DNA of 64,000 nt from Nitrosomonadales bacterium (lineage in GTDB: Bacteria; Pseudomonadota; Gammaproteobacteria; Burkholderiales; Gallionellaceae): the NCBI GenBank assembly GCA_016223025.1, contig JACRPU010000012.1, forward strand, positions 24,549 through 88,548, written 5' to 3'. Below, piece after piece: positions 35,691 through 47,728 of this stretch. Each line of letters opens with the position of its first letter. Position 1 is the first letter of the stretch. The position numbers and the translations under genes are program-made. Below the pieces are notes generated by a model. It had not been told where the DNA came from. It did not search any database and saw only the letters and a program-made list of their open reading frames with translations.

Positions 35691-38600
35691 ATGACCCACA
35701 ACAAGAAACTCATCGAAGTCGCCCTGCCTTTGGAGGCGATCAACGTCGCCAGTGCGCGCGAGAAATCCATTCGCCACGGCCATCCTTCGACGCTGCATTT
35801 GTGGTGGGCAAGGCGACCGCTGGCGGCGGCGCGGGCGGTGATTTTTGCGCAGATGGTGGACGATCCCTCGGCGCATCCCGACATTTTCAAAACAGAAAAA
35901 GCGCAGGAGAAGGAGCGGCAGCGCCTGTTCCGCATCATCGAGGAACTGGTGAAGTGGGAGAACACCGCCAACGAAGCAGTGCTGCAACAGGCACGCGACG
36001 AAATCTGGCAGAGCTGGCGCTATACCTGTGCCGAGAATGCCGACCATCCGCGAGCGAAGGAACTGTTCGACCGCTTCAAGTTGCCAGCCTTCCATGACCC
36101 CTTCGCCGGTGGCGGTGCGCTGCCGCTGGAGGCGCAGCGGCTGGGGCTGGAAAGTTACGCCTCCGATTTGAACCCGGTAGCGGTGCTGATCAACAAGGCG
36201 ATGATCGAGATACCGCCGAAGTTCGCGGGAAAACCGCCGGTTTCCTTGGGAGCGCGGGCTTCCAGCCCGCAACATAACCTGGATATAGGCGGAGGCAAAG
36301 GATGGTTCTCCCGTGGCTACCTTCCTCACTTCGATCATCCAGGCCTTCTCCAATCCATCACCTTTCGCCTTGCAGATGCAGTCCCGGCTGAGACCGTTAA
36401 ACAATGGCGGCAGGAGTTGGAGTTGACCCCTGAAACCGATGCCGGCGACTCACGCAATATCGAATTGCGTGAGCGGCTGGAGCATTATGAAGACCAAGGG
36501 CATGGCGCTTGCCACTTGCGCAACAAGGAAGCCGCAACTGCCGTACAGGACGCCTTGCAGCATTTCGATGGCAAGCGTTATCGCCTGCTTGCCTGGTGCG
36601 TCATGCCCAATCATGTGCATGTGCTTATCGAGACACAACCCGGCCATTCGCTTTCGGATGTTGTCCATAGCTGGAAATCCTTTACTGCCAATATCATCAA
36701 CCGCCTGATCGGAAGCGAAGGCCCGTTCTGGATGCCGGAGTATTTTGACCGCTTCATACGGGACGACCGGCATCTCCAGGCTGTTGTCGAGTACATCGAA
36801 AACAATCCGATAAATGCAGGGCTGGCAGATACACCGCAGGCATGGCGGTTTTCGAGCGCTCATGAGCGGGCTGGAAGCCCGCGCTCCCAGGAATGGAAAG
36901 GCGCCCAAGGTCTCGCCGAGGACGTGCGCTATTACGGCCAATGGATGCGCGACGAAGCCGAGAAGCGCATCGGCCACCTCTACCCCAAAATCGAGGTCAC
37001 GGCGGAGATGGTGGCTGGGAGCGCGGGCTTCCAGCCCGCCCGTCCCGACCTGAAGAAATACGTTGGGCAAAAGCTCGCCGTCATCGCCTGGCTGTGGGCG
37101 CGCACCGTGAAAAGCCCCAACCCGGCCTTTGCCAATGTGGACGTGCCGCTCGCCTCAACCTTCATGCTGAGCACCAAACCGGGCAAGGAAGCCTATGTCG
37201 AGCCCATCATCACTCCCTCCCCCCTCGCGGGGGAGGGCGGGGGAGAGGGAGCTGTCGGCTACCGCTTCACGGTGAAGGTGGGCAAGCCAAAGGATGCGGA
37301 AGGGGCGAAGAACGGCACGACGGCCGGCAAACGCGCTGGATTCCTTTGCATGATGTCGGGAACGCCATTGCCTTACAGCTACATAAGGGATGAGGGGGCG
37401 AGCGGGCGCATGAGCGCGAAGCTGATGGCCATTGTCGCCGAGGGCGAGCGAGGCCGGGTTTATCTCGCGCCGACGCCGGAGATGGAAGCTATTGCCCTGA
37501 CTGCACAACCGACGTGGAAGCCCGACACGCCGATGCACGGTAAATGCCGCGTCAATGTTTCCAACTATGGGCTGGATGTTTACGGCGACCTCTTCACCCC
37601 CCGCCAACTCGTCGCGCTGACGACCTTCTCCGATCTGGTGCAGGAAGCGCGCGAGCGGGTGAAGCGCGATTACCTGGGAGCGCGGGCATCCTGCCCGCAA
37701 GAAAGCAAAGAGCGGCCAGGATGGCCGCGCTCCCAGGATGCGCTTCTCGCCGAAGGCGGCGCGGATGCCACGGCGTATGCGGATGCGGTGGGGGTGTATT
37801 TGGCATTTGCAATATCAAAGCTTGCCGACCGAGGCTCATCAATCTGCACGTGGTTCACCGAAAGAGATTCCACAAGGAATACGTTTGCTCGCCAGAGCAT
37901 TCCAATGACTTGGGACTACGCAGAGCTGAACACGCTGCTTGGTGGTACAGGCAGTTTCGTCGGAGCAGTTGGCTGGACAGCGGAGAGTATCGAAGGTGTT
38001 GCGGCTGGTTACGGGTCAAGCTTTGGAGCCAGTAATCAGGTTGATGCGACAACCCAGACAATCAGCGCAGACAAACTCGTCTCCACTGACCCTCCCTACT
38101 ACGACAACATTGGTTACGCTGACCTTTCAGACTTCTTCTACGTCTGGTTGCGCCGCTCGTTAAGGCCAGTTTTCCCTGACCTCTTCTCCACGCTCGCCGT
38201 GCCCAAGGCCGAAGAACTGGTGGCCACACCCTACCGCCATGGAAGCAAGCAGAAGGCCGAAACCTTCTTCCTCGACGGCATGACAGAGGCAATGCACCGC
38301 CTCGCCGAGCAGGCGCATCCGGCTTTCCCAGTAACCATCTACTACGCCTTCAAGCAGGCCGAAAGCGATGGCGGCGACGGTACCACCAATACCGGCTGGG
38401 ACACCTTCCTCGCCGCCGTCATCGAAGCCGGTTTCGCCATCAGCGGCACCTGGCCGATGCGCACAGAACTGAGTAATCGCATGATCGGCTCCGGCACCAA
38501 CGCCCTCGCCTCCAGCATCGTCCTCGTCTGCCGCCCGCGCGCCGCCAACGCCCCCACCGCCACCCGCCGTGAATTCGTTGCCCAACTCAAGGCCGAACTG

Positions 38601-39380
38601 CCCGATGCGCTGCGGCATTTGCAAGGCCTGGGAGCGCGGGCTTCCAGCCCGCAAGAAAATGCGGCCAGGATGGCCGCGCTCCCAGCAACGCTCCCAGCAG
38701 CGCTCCCAGCAACGCTCCCAGGCATCGCGCCGGTGGATTTGGCTCAAGCCGCCATCGGCCCCGGCATGGCGGTTTATACCCGCTACGCCAAAGTGCTCGA
38801 TGCCGAAGGCCAGCCGCTCTCGGTGCGCGCCGCGCTGGCACTCATCAACCAGACTCTCGACGAAGCGCTGGCCGAGCAGGAAGGCGACTTCGACGCCGAT
38901 ACCCGCTGGGCGCTGACCTGGTTCGATCAAACCGGCTTTGCCGAGGGCGATTACGGCGTCGCCGAACAGCTTTCCAAATCCAAAAACACCTCTGTTTCAG
39001 GATTAGTCGAAGCGGGCATTCTGGTTTCCAAAGCAGGCAAGGTGCGCCTGCTGAGGCCCGCCGAACTCCCCGCCGACTGGGACCCGACCACCGACACGCG
39101 CCTGACCGTCTGGGAAATGGTGCATCACCTGATCCGCGTGCTCGAAGTCGGCGGCGAAAGCGCGGCCGCACAGATTGTCGCCAAGCTCGGCAGCCAGGCC
39201 GAAACCGCCCGTGAGCTGTGCTACCGTCTCTACACATTGTGCGAACGCAAGAAACGCGCAAACGAGGCCATGGCTTACAACGGACTGGTGCAGAGCTGGC
39301 CCGAGATTGTGCGGCTGGCGCGGGAAACACCGGGCGTGACCAAACCTGGAACAGATGACTTATTCAGCGGAACGGCATAA
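35691..39380 (+). CDS. DUF1156 DNA methylase with in-frame RAYT transposase and REP insertions
   Basis: 1229 residues from the ATG at 35691 ([26 protein letters not shown]). DUF1156 lies at the N-terminus ([20 protein letters not shown]). The AdoMet motif I is [17 protein letters not shown] (about residue 136) and catalytic motif IV is [14 protein letters not shown] (about residue 801), a class of amino-methyltransferase. Between the conserved segments KFAGKPPV and [15 protein letters not shown] lies a 215-codon block encoding a complete RAYT (residues about 186-400). Three more REP-derived inserts lie near residues 443, 662 and 980. Without inserts the protein would be about 950 residues, the usual family size. 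It probably provides self-protection in the Hma-like system. Confidence 0.88.
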   Translation: MTHNKKLIEVALPLEAINVASAREKSIRHGHPSTLHLWWARRPLAAARAVIFAQMVDDPSAHPDIFKTEKAQEKERQRLFRIIEELVKWENTANEAVLQQARDEIWQSWRYTCAENADHPRAKELFDRFKLPAFHDPFAGGGALPLEAQRLGLESYASDLNPVAVLINKAMIEIPPKFAGKPPVSLGARASSPQHNLDIGGGKGWFSRGYLPHFDHPGLLQSITFRLADAVPAETVKQWRQELELTPETDAGDSRNIELRERLEHYEDQGHGACHLRNKEAATAVQDALQHFDGKRYRLLAWCVMPNHVHVLIETQPGHSLSDVVHSWKSFTANIINRLIGSEGPFWMPEYFDRFIRDDRHLQAVVEYIENNPINAGLADTPQAWRFSSAHERAGSPRSQEWKGAQGLAEDVRYYGQWMRDEAEKRIGHLYPKIEVTAEMVAGSAGFQPARPDLKKYVGQKLAVIAWLWARTVKSPNPAFANVDVPLASTFMLSTKPGKEAYVEPIITPSPLAGEGGGEGAVGYRFTVKVGKPKDAEGAKNGTTAGKRAGFLCMMSGTPLPYSYIRDEGASGRMSAKLMAIVAEGERGRVYLAPTPEMEAIALTAQPTWKPDTPMHGKCRVNVSNYGLDVYGDLFTPRQLVALTTFSDLVQEARERVKRDYLGARASCPQESKERPGWPRSQDALLAEGGADATAYADAVGVYLAFAISKLADRGSSICTWFTERDSTRNTFARQSIPMTWDYAELNTLLGGTGSFVGAVGWTAESIEGVAAGYGSSFGASNQVDATTQTISADKLVSTDPPYYDNIGYADLSDFFYVWLRRSLRPVFPDLFSTLAVPKAEELVATPYRHGSKQKAETFFLDGMTEAMHRLAEQAHPAFPVTIYYAFKQAESDGGDGTTNTGWDTFLAAVIEAGFAISGTWPMRTELSNRMIGSGTNALASSIVLVCRPRAANAPTATRREFVAQLKAELPDALRHLQGLGARASSPQENAARMAALPATLPAALPATLPGIAPVDLAQAAIGPGMAVYTRYAKVLDAEGQPLSVRAALALINQTLDEALAEQEGDFDADTRWALTWFDQTGFAEGDYGVAEQLSKSKNTSVSGLVEAGILVSKAGKVRLLRPAELPADWDPTTDTRLTVWEMVHHLIRVLEVGGESAAAQIVAKLGSQAETARELCYRLYTLCERKKRANEAMAYNGLVQSWPEIVRLARETPGVTKPGTDDLFSGTA
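36247..36889 (+). mobile_element. tnpA_REP: REP-RAYT-REP cassette inserted in frame in the methylase gene
   Basis: Inverted REP sequences (TGGGAGCGCGGGCTTCCAGC at 36247; its complement ends at 36889) bound a REP-associated tyrosine transposase. Y1 (HUH) motifs are present: [11 protein letters not shown] (HUH about residue 308 of the fusion) and the catalytic tyrosine in [14 protein letters not shown] (about residue 368), with the family start [16 protein letters not shown] intact. No in-frame ATG precedes the transposase domain (an ATA stands where a start might have been), so it is translated only as part of the methylase. Counting one flanking base on each side the insertion is 645 bases, exactly 215 codons. 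Confidence 0.9.
37016..37039. repeat. Single in-frame REP in the methylase gene
   Basis: One REP unit, TGGGAGCGCGGGCTTCCAGC and four more bases, translated as GSAGFQPA between VTAEMVA and [10 protein letters not shown]. It is identical to the left end of the RAYT cassette 750 bases upstream and is read in a different frame from that end. Confidence 0.8.
37675..37735. repeat. In-frame BIME (inverted REP pair) in the methylase gene
   Basis: A 61-base unit: REP (TGGGAGCGCGGGCATCCTGC), a 13-base spacer, and an inverted variant ending GGCCGCGCTCCCA. Including the flanking C and G it is 63 bases, that is 21 codons, translated as [20 protein letters not shown]. The host frame continues without a stop. 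Confidence 0.82.
38629..38720. repeat. In-frame BIME plus 12-base tandem array in the methylase gene
   Basis: A 56-base inverted REP pair (38629-38684, spacer 8 bases) is followed by three tandem copies of GCARCGCTCCCA (38685-38720). The copies derive from the outer end of the REP. The product reads [20 protein letters not shown] and then a [12 protein letters not shown] run. The insert lies between [15 protein letters not shown] and [14 protein letters not shown]. Confidence 0.82.
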
Positions 39381-39411
39381 AGTTAGCCGTGAAATATTGG
39401 AGAATGACACC

Positions 39412-39594
39412 ATGCAAAACGAACATTTTGATTTGAACGACATCCAGCACGAACCATCGGATGCTCAGTTGCAAACGCTGATGGAATTGGTGGCGACCGA
39501 AGCGAGTCGTCGTGCGGCATTGGCGAGAGAGGCGTTGATGCAACGCCTGCGCGATGATATTGCCACTGCCAACCGCTCACGAGTCACAGCATGA
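39412..39594 (+). CDS. Putative antitoxin partner of the zeta-type kinase
   Basis: 60 residues from the ATG at 39412 (TTGGAG 9 bases upstream). It is acidic and helical: DLNDIQHEPSDAQLQTLMELVATEASRRAALAREALMQRLRDDI. There is no recognised domain. The stop overlaps the kinase gene's ATG (ATGA), the arrangement typical of antitoxin-toxin pairs of the COG4185 type. The function is inferred from this coupling. Confidence 0.6.
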   Translation: MQNEHFDLNDIQHEPSDAQLQTLMELVATEASRRAALAREALMQRLRDDIATANRSRVTA

Positions 39595-40220
39595 CAGAGA
39601 AGCAAAAGCCTCGATTGATTGTGGTGGCTGGCCCCAATGGTGCGGGCAAAACTTCGATTACCGAGCAATTGTTGCGCCATGAGTGGATGGGCGGCTGCGA
39701 GTATGTGAACCCGGACTACATCGCCCGCGATGAATTCGGTGATTGGAATGCACCCGATGCCGTCATTAAAGCGGCCATTCGAGCCGCTGAAGTGCGCGAG
39801 CGGTGTGTGCGGGAGGGTCGCAGCCTGGCCTTCGAGACGGTGCTATCGATGCCGGACAAGGTTGACTTCATCCAGAGTGCAAGGCAGGCAGGATATTTCG
39901 TGAGGCTGTTTTTTGTGGGCACGGACAATCCATCTATTAACGCCAAGCGTGTCGCAATGCGCGTCATGGAAGGCGGACACGATGTGCCCATCAGCAAAAT
40001 CATCGCACGCTATACCCGATCATTAGCGAACTGCTCGGTGGCAGCACGCATCGCAGATCGCGCCTATATCTACGATAACTCTGTGGACAACGCGCCGGCA
40101 CAGCTTTTGTTCCGCACGAGCGAAGGAGCGTTGATCAATCGTTACGGCGACATCAACCCGTGGGCGCTGGAAATTTTGCGCGAAATCGACCCAAAATCCC
40201 TATCCAGAGGCGGCGACTAA
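39591..40220 (+). CDS. Zeta-toxin-like P-loop kinase
   Basis: 209 residues. Walker A is VVAGPNGAGKTSITEQ, followed by CEYVNPDYIARDEF and SLAFETVLSMPDKVDFIQSARQAGYFVRLFFVGTDNP, then RVAMRVMEGGHDVPISKIIARYTRSLANC: the pattern of zeta-like UDP-sugar kinases (COG4185). Such enzymes can act as toxins. The gene lies between the methylase and DUF499 genes, 2 bases before the latter, so it is expressed with the defence system. Confidence 0.82.
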   Translation: MTEKQKPRLIVVAGPNGAGKTSITEQLLRHEWMGGCEYVNPDYIARDEFGDWNAPDAVIKAAIRAAEVRERCVREGRSLAFETVLSMPDKVDFIQSARQAGYFVRLFFVGTDNPSINAKRVAMRVMEGGHDVPISKIIARYTRSLANCSVAARIADRAYIYDNSVDNAPAQLLFRTSEGALINRYGDINPWALEILREIDPKSLSRGGD

Positions 40221-40222
40221 AC

Positions 40223-43600
<3,378 letters not shown>

Positions 43601-43664
43601 TCTGCGAGATCAGAGGTGTTCTTGGTCTTTTTGGCCGAGTATTGAAAGCTGACTGGAGGAAATC

Positions 43665-43733
43665 ATGATTGAAGGGCACCTCTATAAATCCAAAATCCGT
43701 CGCGATGCTGCGTTGCTCACAATACAGTGGTGA
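43665..43733 (+). pseudogene. Truncated ORF with good ribosome site, running into an insertion scar
   Basis: An ATG at 43665 is preceded by CTGGAGGAAATC. After two or three plausible codons the sequence becomes GGGCACCTCTATAAATCC, which resembles a transposon end, and the frame closes at 43733. This may be the start of a fifth gene of the defence operon that was cut off. The neighbouring HsdR fragment ends in the same spot. Confidence 0.4.
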
Positions 43734-44055
43734 CGACAATCTCGGCCTTGCGCCATTCGTCGCGGCGCTCCTTGTAGATCACCGAGGTGTAATCGTTCTT
43801 GATCTGGGCGACGAAGGCTTTGTTGGCCTGATCTTCCAGCTCCAGCCGGTCTACGAGAAACAATACACGCCGCGCATTGCCGGTGCGCAGGAAAAGTTTG
43901 ATGACGGCGGCGGCAGTGAGGGTCTTGCCGGTGCCGGTCGCCATTTCGAACAGGAAGCGGCTGTGGCCTTCGGCGATGGCATCCTGCATCGCTTGTATGG
44001 CGCGCTTCTGGTAACCGCGCAGGAAACGCAGCCGGTTCTTTTCGATGTCGGGAAA
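43717..44055 (-). pseudogene. Fragment of a type I restriction enzyme R subunit
   Basis: The minus frame reads FPDIEKNRLRFLRGYQKRAI, FEMATGTGKTLTAAAVIKLF (Walker A) and LVDRLELEDQANKAF: the N-terminal helicase part of EcoEI-type HsdR. Two TAA codons precede it, and it stops at VVTTVL before motif II. About 113 codons survive of roughly 800-1000. It is on the opposite strand to the defence island and matches the HsdM relic at 29662-29778 in strand and system type. Confidence 0.82.
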
Positions 44056-44105
44056 TTATTATTGACGGGGAACCGAGTATCTACGCGAATGTTTTGAATT
44101 GCGGC

Positions 44106-44140
44106 GGAACGTCCCACGCGGGGGCTTCCGCCCCGCATCC
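44106..44140. repeat. GC-rich palindrome
   Basis: GTCCCACGCGGGGGCTTCCG continues into CCCCGC, giving a GCGGGG...CCCCGC hairpin around CTTCC. It is similar in style to, but different in sequence from, the REPs in the methylase gene. It lies between the HsdR relic and the yggU stop codon. Confidence 0.45.
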
Positions 44141-44165
44141 GCCGAGCTTTTCCGGTTAACCCGGC

Positions 44166-44450
44166 CTACCCCAGCAAACTTTCCGGCGCCACCGTGCTGC
44201 CCCGCACTTCCACCCGCTTGTGGCGCGACTGATCGCCCTGCCTGATCTCGACGTTGCGCGGCGGAACCTTGAAGCAGCCCGCGACAAAGCGCAGCAGCGC
44301 CTCGTTGGCGCGCCCCTCTACCGGCGGGGCGGCAAGGCGGATTTTCAGCGCCGTGCCGTGCAGCCCGGCAATCTCGCTGCGCCTGGCGCCCGGCTGGACA
44401 TGCAGCACCAGGGTAATGACCTCTCCCTCGCGGCTAAACCATTCGGCCAT
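44166..44450 (-). CDS. yggU: DUF167/YggU family protein
   Basis: 94 residues from the ATG at 44450. The pattern VITLVLHVQPGARRSEIAGLHGTALKIRLAAPPVEGRANEALLRFVA is the DUF167 consensus. It is a small protein of unknown function, almost always encoded after yggT. It starts 1 base after yggT ends, at the end of the yggS-proC-yggT-yggU operon. Confidence 0.93.
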   Translation of the reverse strand: MAEWFSREGEVITLVLHVQPGARRSEIAGLHGTALKIRLAAPPVEGRANEALLRFVAGCFKVPPRNVEIRQGDQSRHKRVEVRGSTVAPESLLG

Positions 44451-44451
44451 A

Positions 44452-45018
44452 TCAGAGCAATCCGGCGGCCAGCCTCTCCAGCCAGCCCAGCGGCACGATG
44501 AGAATGAGCTGGCACAGGATAAGCAGCACCAGCAGGGTGAGGTCCATGTTGCCGAGCGGCGGGATGCGCCGCCGCAGCGGCGCGAGGAAAGGGTGCGTAA
44601 CGACATTCAGCAGCCCCGCTACCGGCGTGTGCGGGTTCACCCACGACAACAGCGCCTGAGCGAACAGCGCCGCCATGAGCAGGTACAGGCTGAGTTTGAG
44701 CAGTTTGACCGCCGTCCAGACCAGCAGGCCGGGCAGCGGAAATACGGCAAACTGGAATCCCTGCGCCCACAGCACGGCGATGAGATACGCCATCTCCACC
44801 GCGAATGCCAGCAGCAGGGAGGCGGTATCAAATTTCCTCGCGGCCGGGATAAAGCGGCGTGCGCGCAGCACCAGAAAATCGGTGAGCGCCATGATGAATT
44901 CACCCAGCGGGTTGCGCATCGGCGCGCGCAGCCATTGCAGGTGAAAGCGCAGCAACAGGATGGCCGCGAACGGCTGCACCAGCGCGTCGAGCAGGAACAG
45001 CAGGGCTTCGTTCAGCAT
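44452..45018 (-). CDS. yggT: YggT family membrane protein
   Basis: 188 residues with two YggT repeats, each of paired hydrophobic segments (EALLFLLDALVQPFAAILLLRFHLQWLRAPMRNP and ALFAQALLSWVNPHTPVAGLLNVVTHPFLAPLRR). The exact role is unknown; links to osmotic stress and to cell shape or division have been reported for the family. It lies 2 bases after proC. Confidence 0.92.
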   Translation of the reverse strand: MLNEALLFLLDALVQPFAAILLLRFHLQWLRAPMRNPLGEFIMALTDFLVLRARRFIPAARKFDTASLLLAFAVEMAYLIAVLWAQGFQFAVFPLPGLLVWTAVKLLKLSLYLLMAALFAQALLSWVNPHTPVAGLLNVVTHPFLAPLRRRIPPLGNMDLTLLVLLILCQLILIVPLGWLERLAAGLL

Positions 45019-45020
45019 GT

Positions 45021-45833
45021 TTATGCCGCGCCGCCCAGCTCGTCACCCATCTCTCTGGCGCGCGCCGCAGCAGCCTGCGCCGCCGCGATGATGTGCCGCT
45101 TCACCTGATTCGCATCCATGCTGAGCAGGGCGCGTTCGGTGGTGCCGTTCTTCGAGGTGACGCGGGCACGCAGCACGGCGGCATCCTCATCGCTGCCTGC
45201 GGCCAACTTGCCGGCCCCCAGAAATGTCGCCAGCGCCAGGCGGCGGGCATCTTCCGCATCGAATCCAAACTCGCGCGCCGCCTGCTGCATGGCCTCGATG
45301 AAGTAATACACATAGGCCGGGCCGCTGCCGGAAATCGCCGTGACCGCATCCAGCATGGCCTCGTCCCGCACCCATAACGTCTCGCCCACCGCATCCAGAA
45401 TGCGTTGCGCCTGTTCGCGCTGCGCCGGGCTGACTGCGGGTAAGGCATACAAGCCCGCCATGCCGCTCCGGATCAATGCCGGGGTATTGGGCATGGCGCG
45501 CACCACGTTCTGCGACCCCAGCCAGCGCGCCAGGTCGGCGGCGCGGATGCCGGCCGCGATGGAGACCAGCAACTGCCCGGACAGCAGCGGCGCGAGTTGC
45601 GCTGCGACTTCATGTAATTGCTGCGGTTTGACCGCCAGCACGATGGTGTCGCTGCCCTCCACACCGGATGCCAGCTCCGCCGTGGCCTGTACGCCGAACT
45701 CCCGTTGCAGCCTGGAGCGGCTGTCGGCGCCGATTTCCACCACGCGCAGTTGCTGCGCCGCGAAGTCGCGCTGGAGCAGGCCGCCGATGAGTGCGGTCGC
45801 CATGTTGCCGCCGCCGATGAAACAGATGTTCAT
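45021..45833 (-). CDS. proC: Pyrroline-5-carboxylate reductase
   Basis: 270 residues. The NAD(P)-binding motif is FIGGGNMATALIGGLL. VVRAMPNTPALIRSGMAGLYA and the signature TAISGSGPAYVYYFIEAM are intact. It catalyses the last step of proline synthesis. It overlaps yggS by 4 bases. Confidence 0.97.
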   Translation of the reverse strand: MNICFIGGGNMATALIGGLLQRDFAAQQLRVVEIGADSRSRLQREFGVQATAELASGVEGSDTIVLAVKPQQLHEVAAQLAPLLSGQLLVSIAAGIRAADLARWLGSQNVVRAMPNTPALIRSGMAGLYALPAVSPAQREQAQRILDAVGETLWVRDEAMLDAVTAISGSGPAYVYYFIEAMQQAAREFGFDAEDARRLALATFLGAGKLAAGSDEDAAVLRARVTSKNGTTERALLSMDANQVKRHIIAAAQAAAARAREMGDELGGAA

Positions 45834-46528
45834 TTATTTTCTCCGTAATCCCGCCCGCCGAAAATCGCCGTGCCGACACGCACGATGGTCGCGCCTTCCA
45901 GCACCGCCGCATCGAGATCGTGCGACATGCCCATGGACAGCGTGTCCAGCGCCAGCCCCCCCGCATTCAGCCGCTGCATGAGTTCGCGCAAGCGGGCAAA
46001 CGGCTTGCGCTGCGCTTCCGGGTCATCGGCAGGCGCGGGGATGGCCATCAGGCCGCGCAACCGGAGATGCGGCAGGCGCGCCACGGCCCGCGCCAGTTCC
46101 GCCGCTTCATCCGGCGCCACACCGCTCTTGCTGCCCTCCCCGCTCACGTTGACCTGTATGCACACGTTCAGCGGAGGCAGATTGTGCGGGCGCTGCGCGG
46201 ATAACCGCTCGGCGATTCTCGGCCTGTCCACGCCATGCACCCAAACGAAATTCTCCGCGATGGCGCGCGTCTTGTTGCTCTGGATCGGCCCGATGAAATG
46301 CCACTCCGGCGCAAGGTCGCGCAGCGCCGCGATTTTTTCCAGGGCTTCCTGCGCGTAGCTCTCGCCGAAGGCGCGCTGCCCGGCTTGAAACGCTTCGCGC
46401 ACCGCAGCGGCAGAAAAAGTTTTGCTCACCGCCAGCAGCATGATGCCGTCCGCGTTCCGCTGCGCCACATGCGCGGCCCGCGCAATGTCGCTCCGGACGG
46501 CTTGCAAGTTGGAAGCGATTGCGGTCAT
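45830..46528 (-). CDS. yggS: YggS/PLPBP pyridoxal-phosphate homeostasis protein
   Basis: 232 residues from the ATG at 46528. The PLP lysine lies in MLLAVSKTF and the family signature in RAFGESYAQEALEKI, WHFIGPIQSNKTRAI and GMSHDLDAAV. It buffers PLP and affects amino-acid balance. It is divergent from pilT with about 70 bases between the starts. Confidence 0.96.
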   Translation of the reverse strand: MTAIASNLQAVRSDIARAAHVAQRNADGIMLLAVSKTFSAAAVREAFQAGQRAFGESYAQEALEKIAALRDLAPEWHFIGPIQSNKTRAIAENFVWVHGVDRPRIAERLSAQRPHNLPPLNVCIQVNVSGEGSKSGVAPDEAAELARAVARLPHLRLRGLMAIPAPADDPEAQRKPFARLRELMQRLNAGGLALDTLSMGMSHDLDAAVLEGATIVRVGTAIFGGRDYGENK

Positions 46529-46597
46529 AATCGGCGCACGGTTGAAAATGCCACGCAGCCGCGCCACTGCGCGGTTCGCGAATCAGCGGGGATTATA

Positions 46598-47644
46598 ATG
46601 GATATTACCGAACTGCTTGCCTTCAGCGTCAAGAACAAGGCTTCCGATCTGCATCTCTCCTCCGGCCTGCCGCCGATGATCCGCGTGCATGGCGACATCC
46701 GCAGGATCAACCTGCCGCCGATGGAACACAAGGAAGTGCATGCCCTGGTGTACGACATCATGAACGACGGGCAGCGCAAATTCTACGAAGAGAACAAGGA
46801 AATCGACTTCTCCTTCGAGGTTCCCAATCTCGCGCGTTTCCGCGTCAACGCTTTCATCCAGAACCGCGGCGCGGCCGCGGTCATGCGCACCATCCCTTCC
46901 AAAATCCTGTCGCTGGAAGACCTCAAGGCGCCAAAGATTTTTGAATCCCTCGCCGATTTTCCGCGCGGCATGGTGCTGGTGACCGGCCCTACCGGCTCCG
47001 GGAAATCCACCACGCTGGCGGCGATGATCAACCACCGCAACGAAAACGAAATGGGGCATATCCTGACGGTGGAAGACCCGATCGAATTCGTGCATGAAAG
47101 CAAAAAATGCCTGATCAACCAGCGCGAAGTCGGCCCGCATACCCTGTCGTTCCAGAACGCCCTGCGCTCCGCCCTGCGCGAAGACCCGGACGTGATCCTG
47201 GTGGGCGAAATGCGCGATCTGGAAACCATACGCCTGGCGATGTCCGCAGCGGAAACCGGCCACCTGGTGTTCGGCACGCTGCATACCAGTTCGGCGGCCA
47301 AAACGATAGACCGTATCATTGACGTGTTCCCCGCCGACGAAAAGGAAATGGTGCGCGCCATGCTGTCCGAATCGCTGCGCGCGGTAATCTCGCAGACCCT
47401 GTGCAAAACCAAGGACGGATCGGGCCGCGCGGCGGCCCACGAGATCATGATCTGCACGCCGGCTATCCGCAATCTGATCCGCGAAGCCAAGGTGCCCCAG
47501 ATGTATTCCGCCATCCAGACCGGCGGCAATATCGGCATGCAAACGCTGGACCAGTGCCTGCAGAACCTGGTCAAGAGCAACGTCGTGGCTGCTGCGGAAG
47601 CTCGCTCCAAGGCGATGAACAAGGAATTATTTCCCGGGCAATAG
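46598..47644 (+). CDS. pilT: Type IV pilus retraction ATPase PilT
   Basis: 348 residues from the ATG at 46598. It is a cytoplasmic hexameric ATPase that drives pilus retraction. Walker A is GPTGSGKSTTLAAM; the Asp box, VGEMRDLETIRLAMSAAETGHLVFGTLHT (Walker B and His box), and the retraction-specific AIRNLIRE motif are present. It is followed by pilU on the same strand. Confidence 0.97.
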   Translation: MDITELLAFSVKNKASDLHLSSGLPPMIRVHGDIRRINLPPMEHKEVHALVYDIMNDGQRKFYEENKEIDFSFEVPNLARFRVNAFIQNRGAAAVMRTIPSKILSLEDLKAPKIFESLADFPRGMVLVTGPTGSGKSTTLAAMINHRNENEMGHILTVEDPIEFVHESKKCLINQREVGPHTLSFQNALRSALREDPDVILVGEMRDLETIRLAMSAAETGHLVFGTLHTSSAAKTIDRIIDVFPADEKEMVRAMLSESLRAVISQTLCKTKDGSGRAAAHEIMICTPAIRNLIREAKVPQMYSAIQTGGNIGMQTLDQCLQNLVKSNVVAAAEARSKAMNKELFPGQ

Positions 47645-47714
47645 CTTGAAGCTTGTAGCTTGTGGCTGGTAGCGAAGGCACAACACGAGCTACGAGCTAC
47701 AGGCTACAAGCCAC
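47643..47714. repeat. Inverted repeats between pilT and pilU
   Basis: The 85-base spacer consists of TAGCTTGAAGCTTGTAGCTTG followed by its approximate complement (GAGCTACGAGCTACAGGCTACAAGCC). It is built of repeated AGCTTGTAG / CTACAAGCT units and forms a long imperfect hairpin. It could weaken readthrough or protect mRNA between the two genes. Confidence 0.55.
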
Positions 47715-47728
47715 AACAGGAGTCCACC

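Noticed and set aside
36304..36370. A separate out-of-frame start for the RAYT (ATG after GGCGGAGG)
   Set aside because: The ATG at about 36303 is not in the transposase frame and closes after a short stretch, so it cannot express the transposase.
38685..38720. Tandem repeats as a CRISPR array
   Set aside because: The units are 12 bases, contiguous and without spacers, and are derived from a REP end inside a coding frame.
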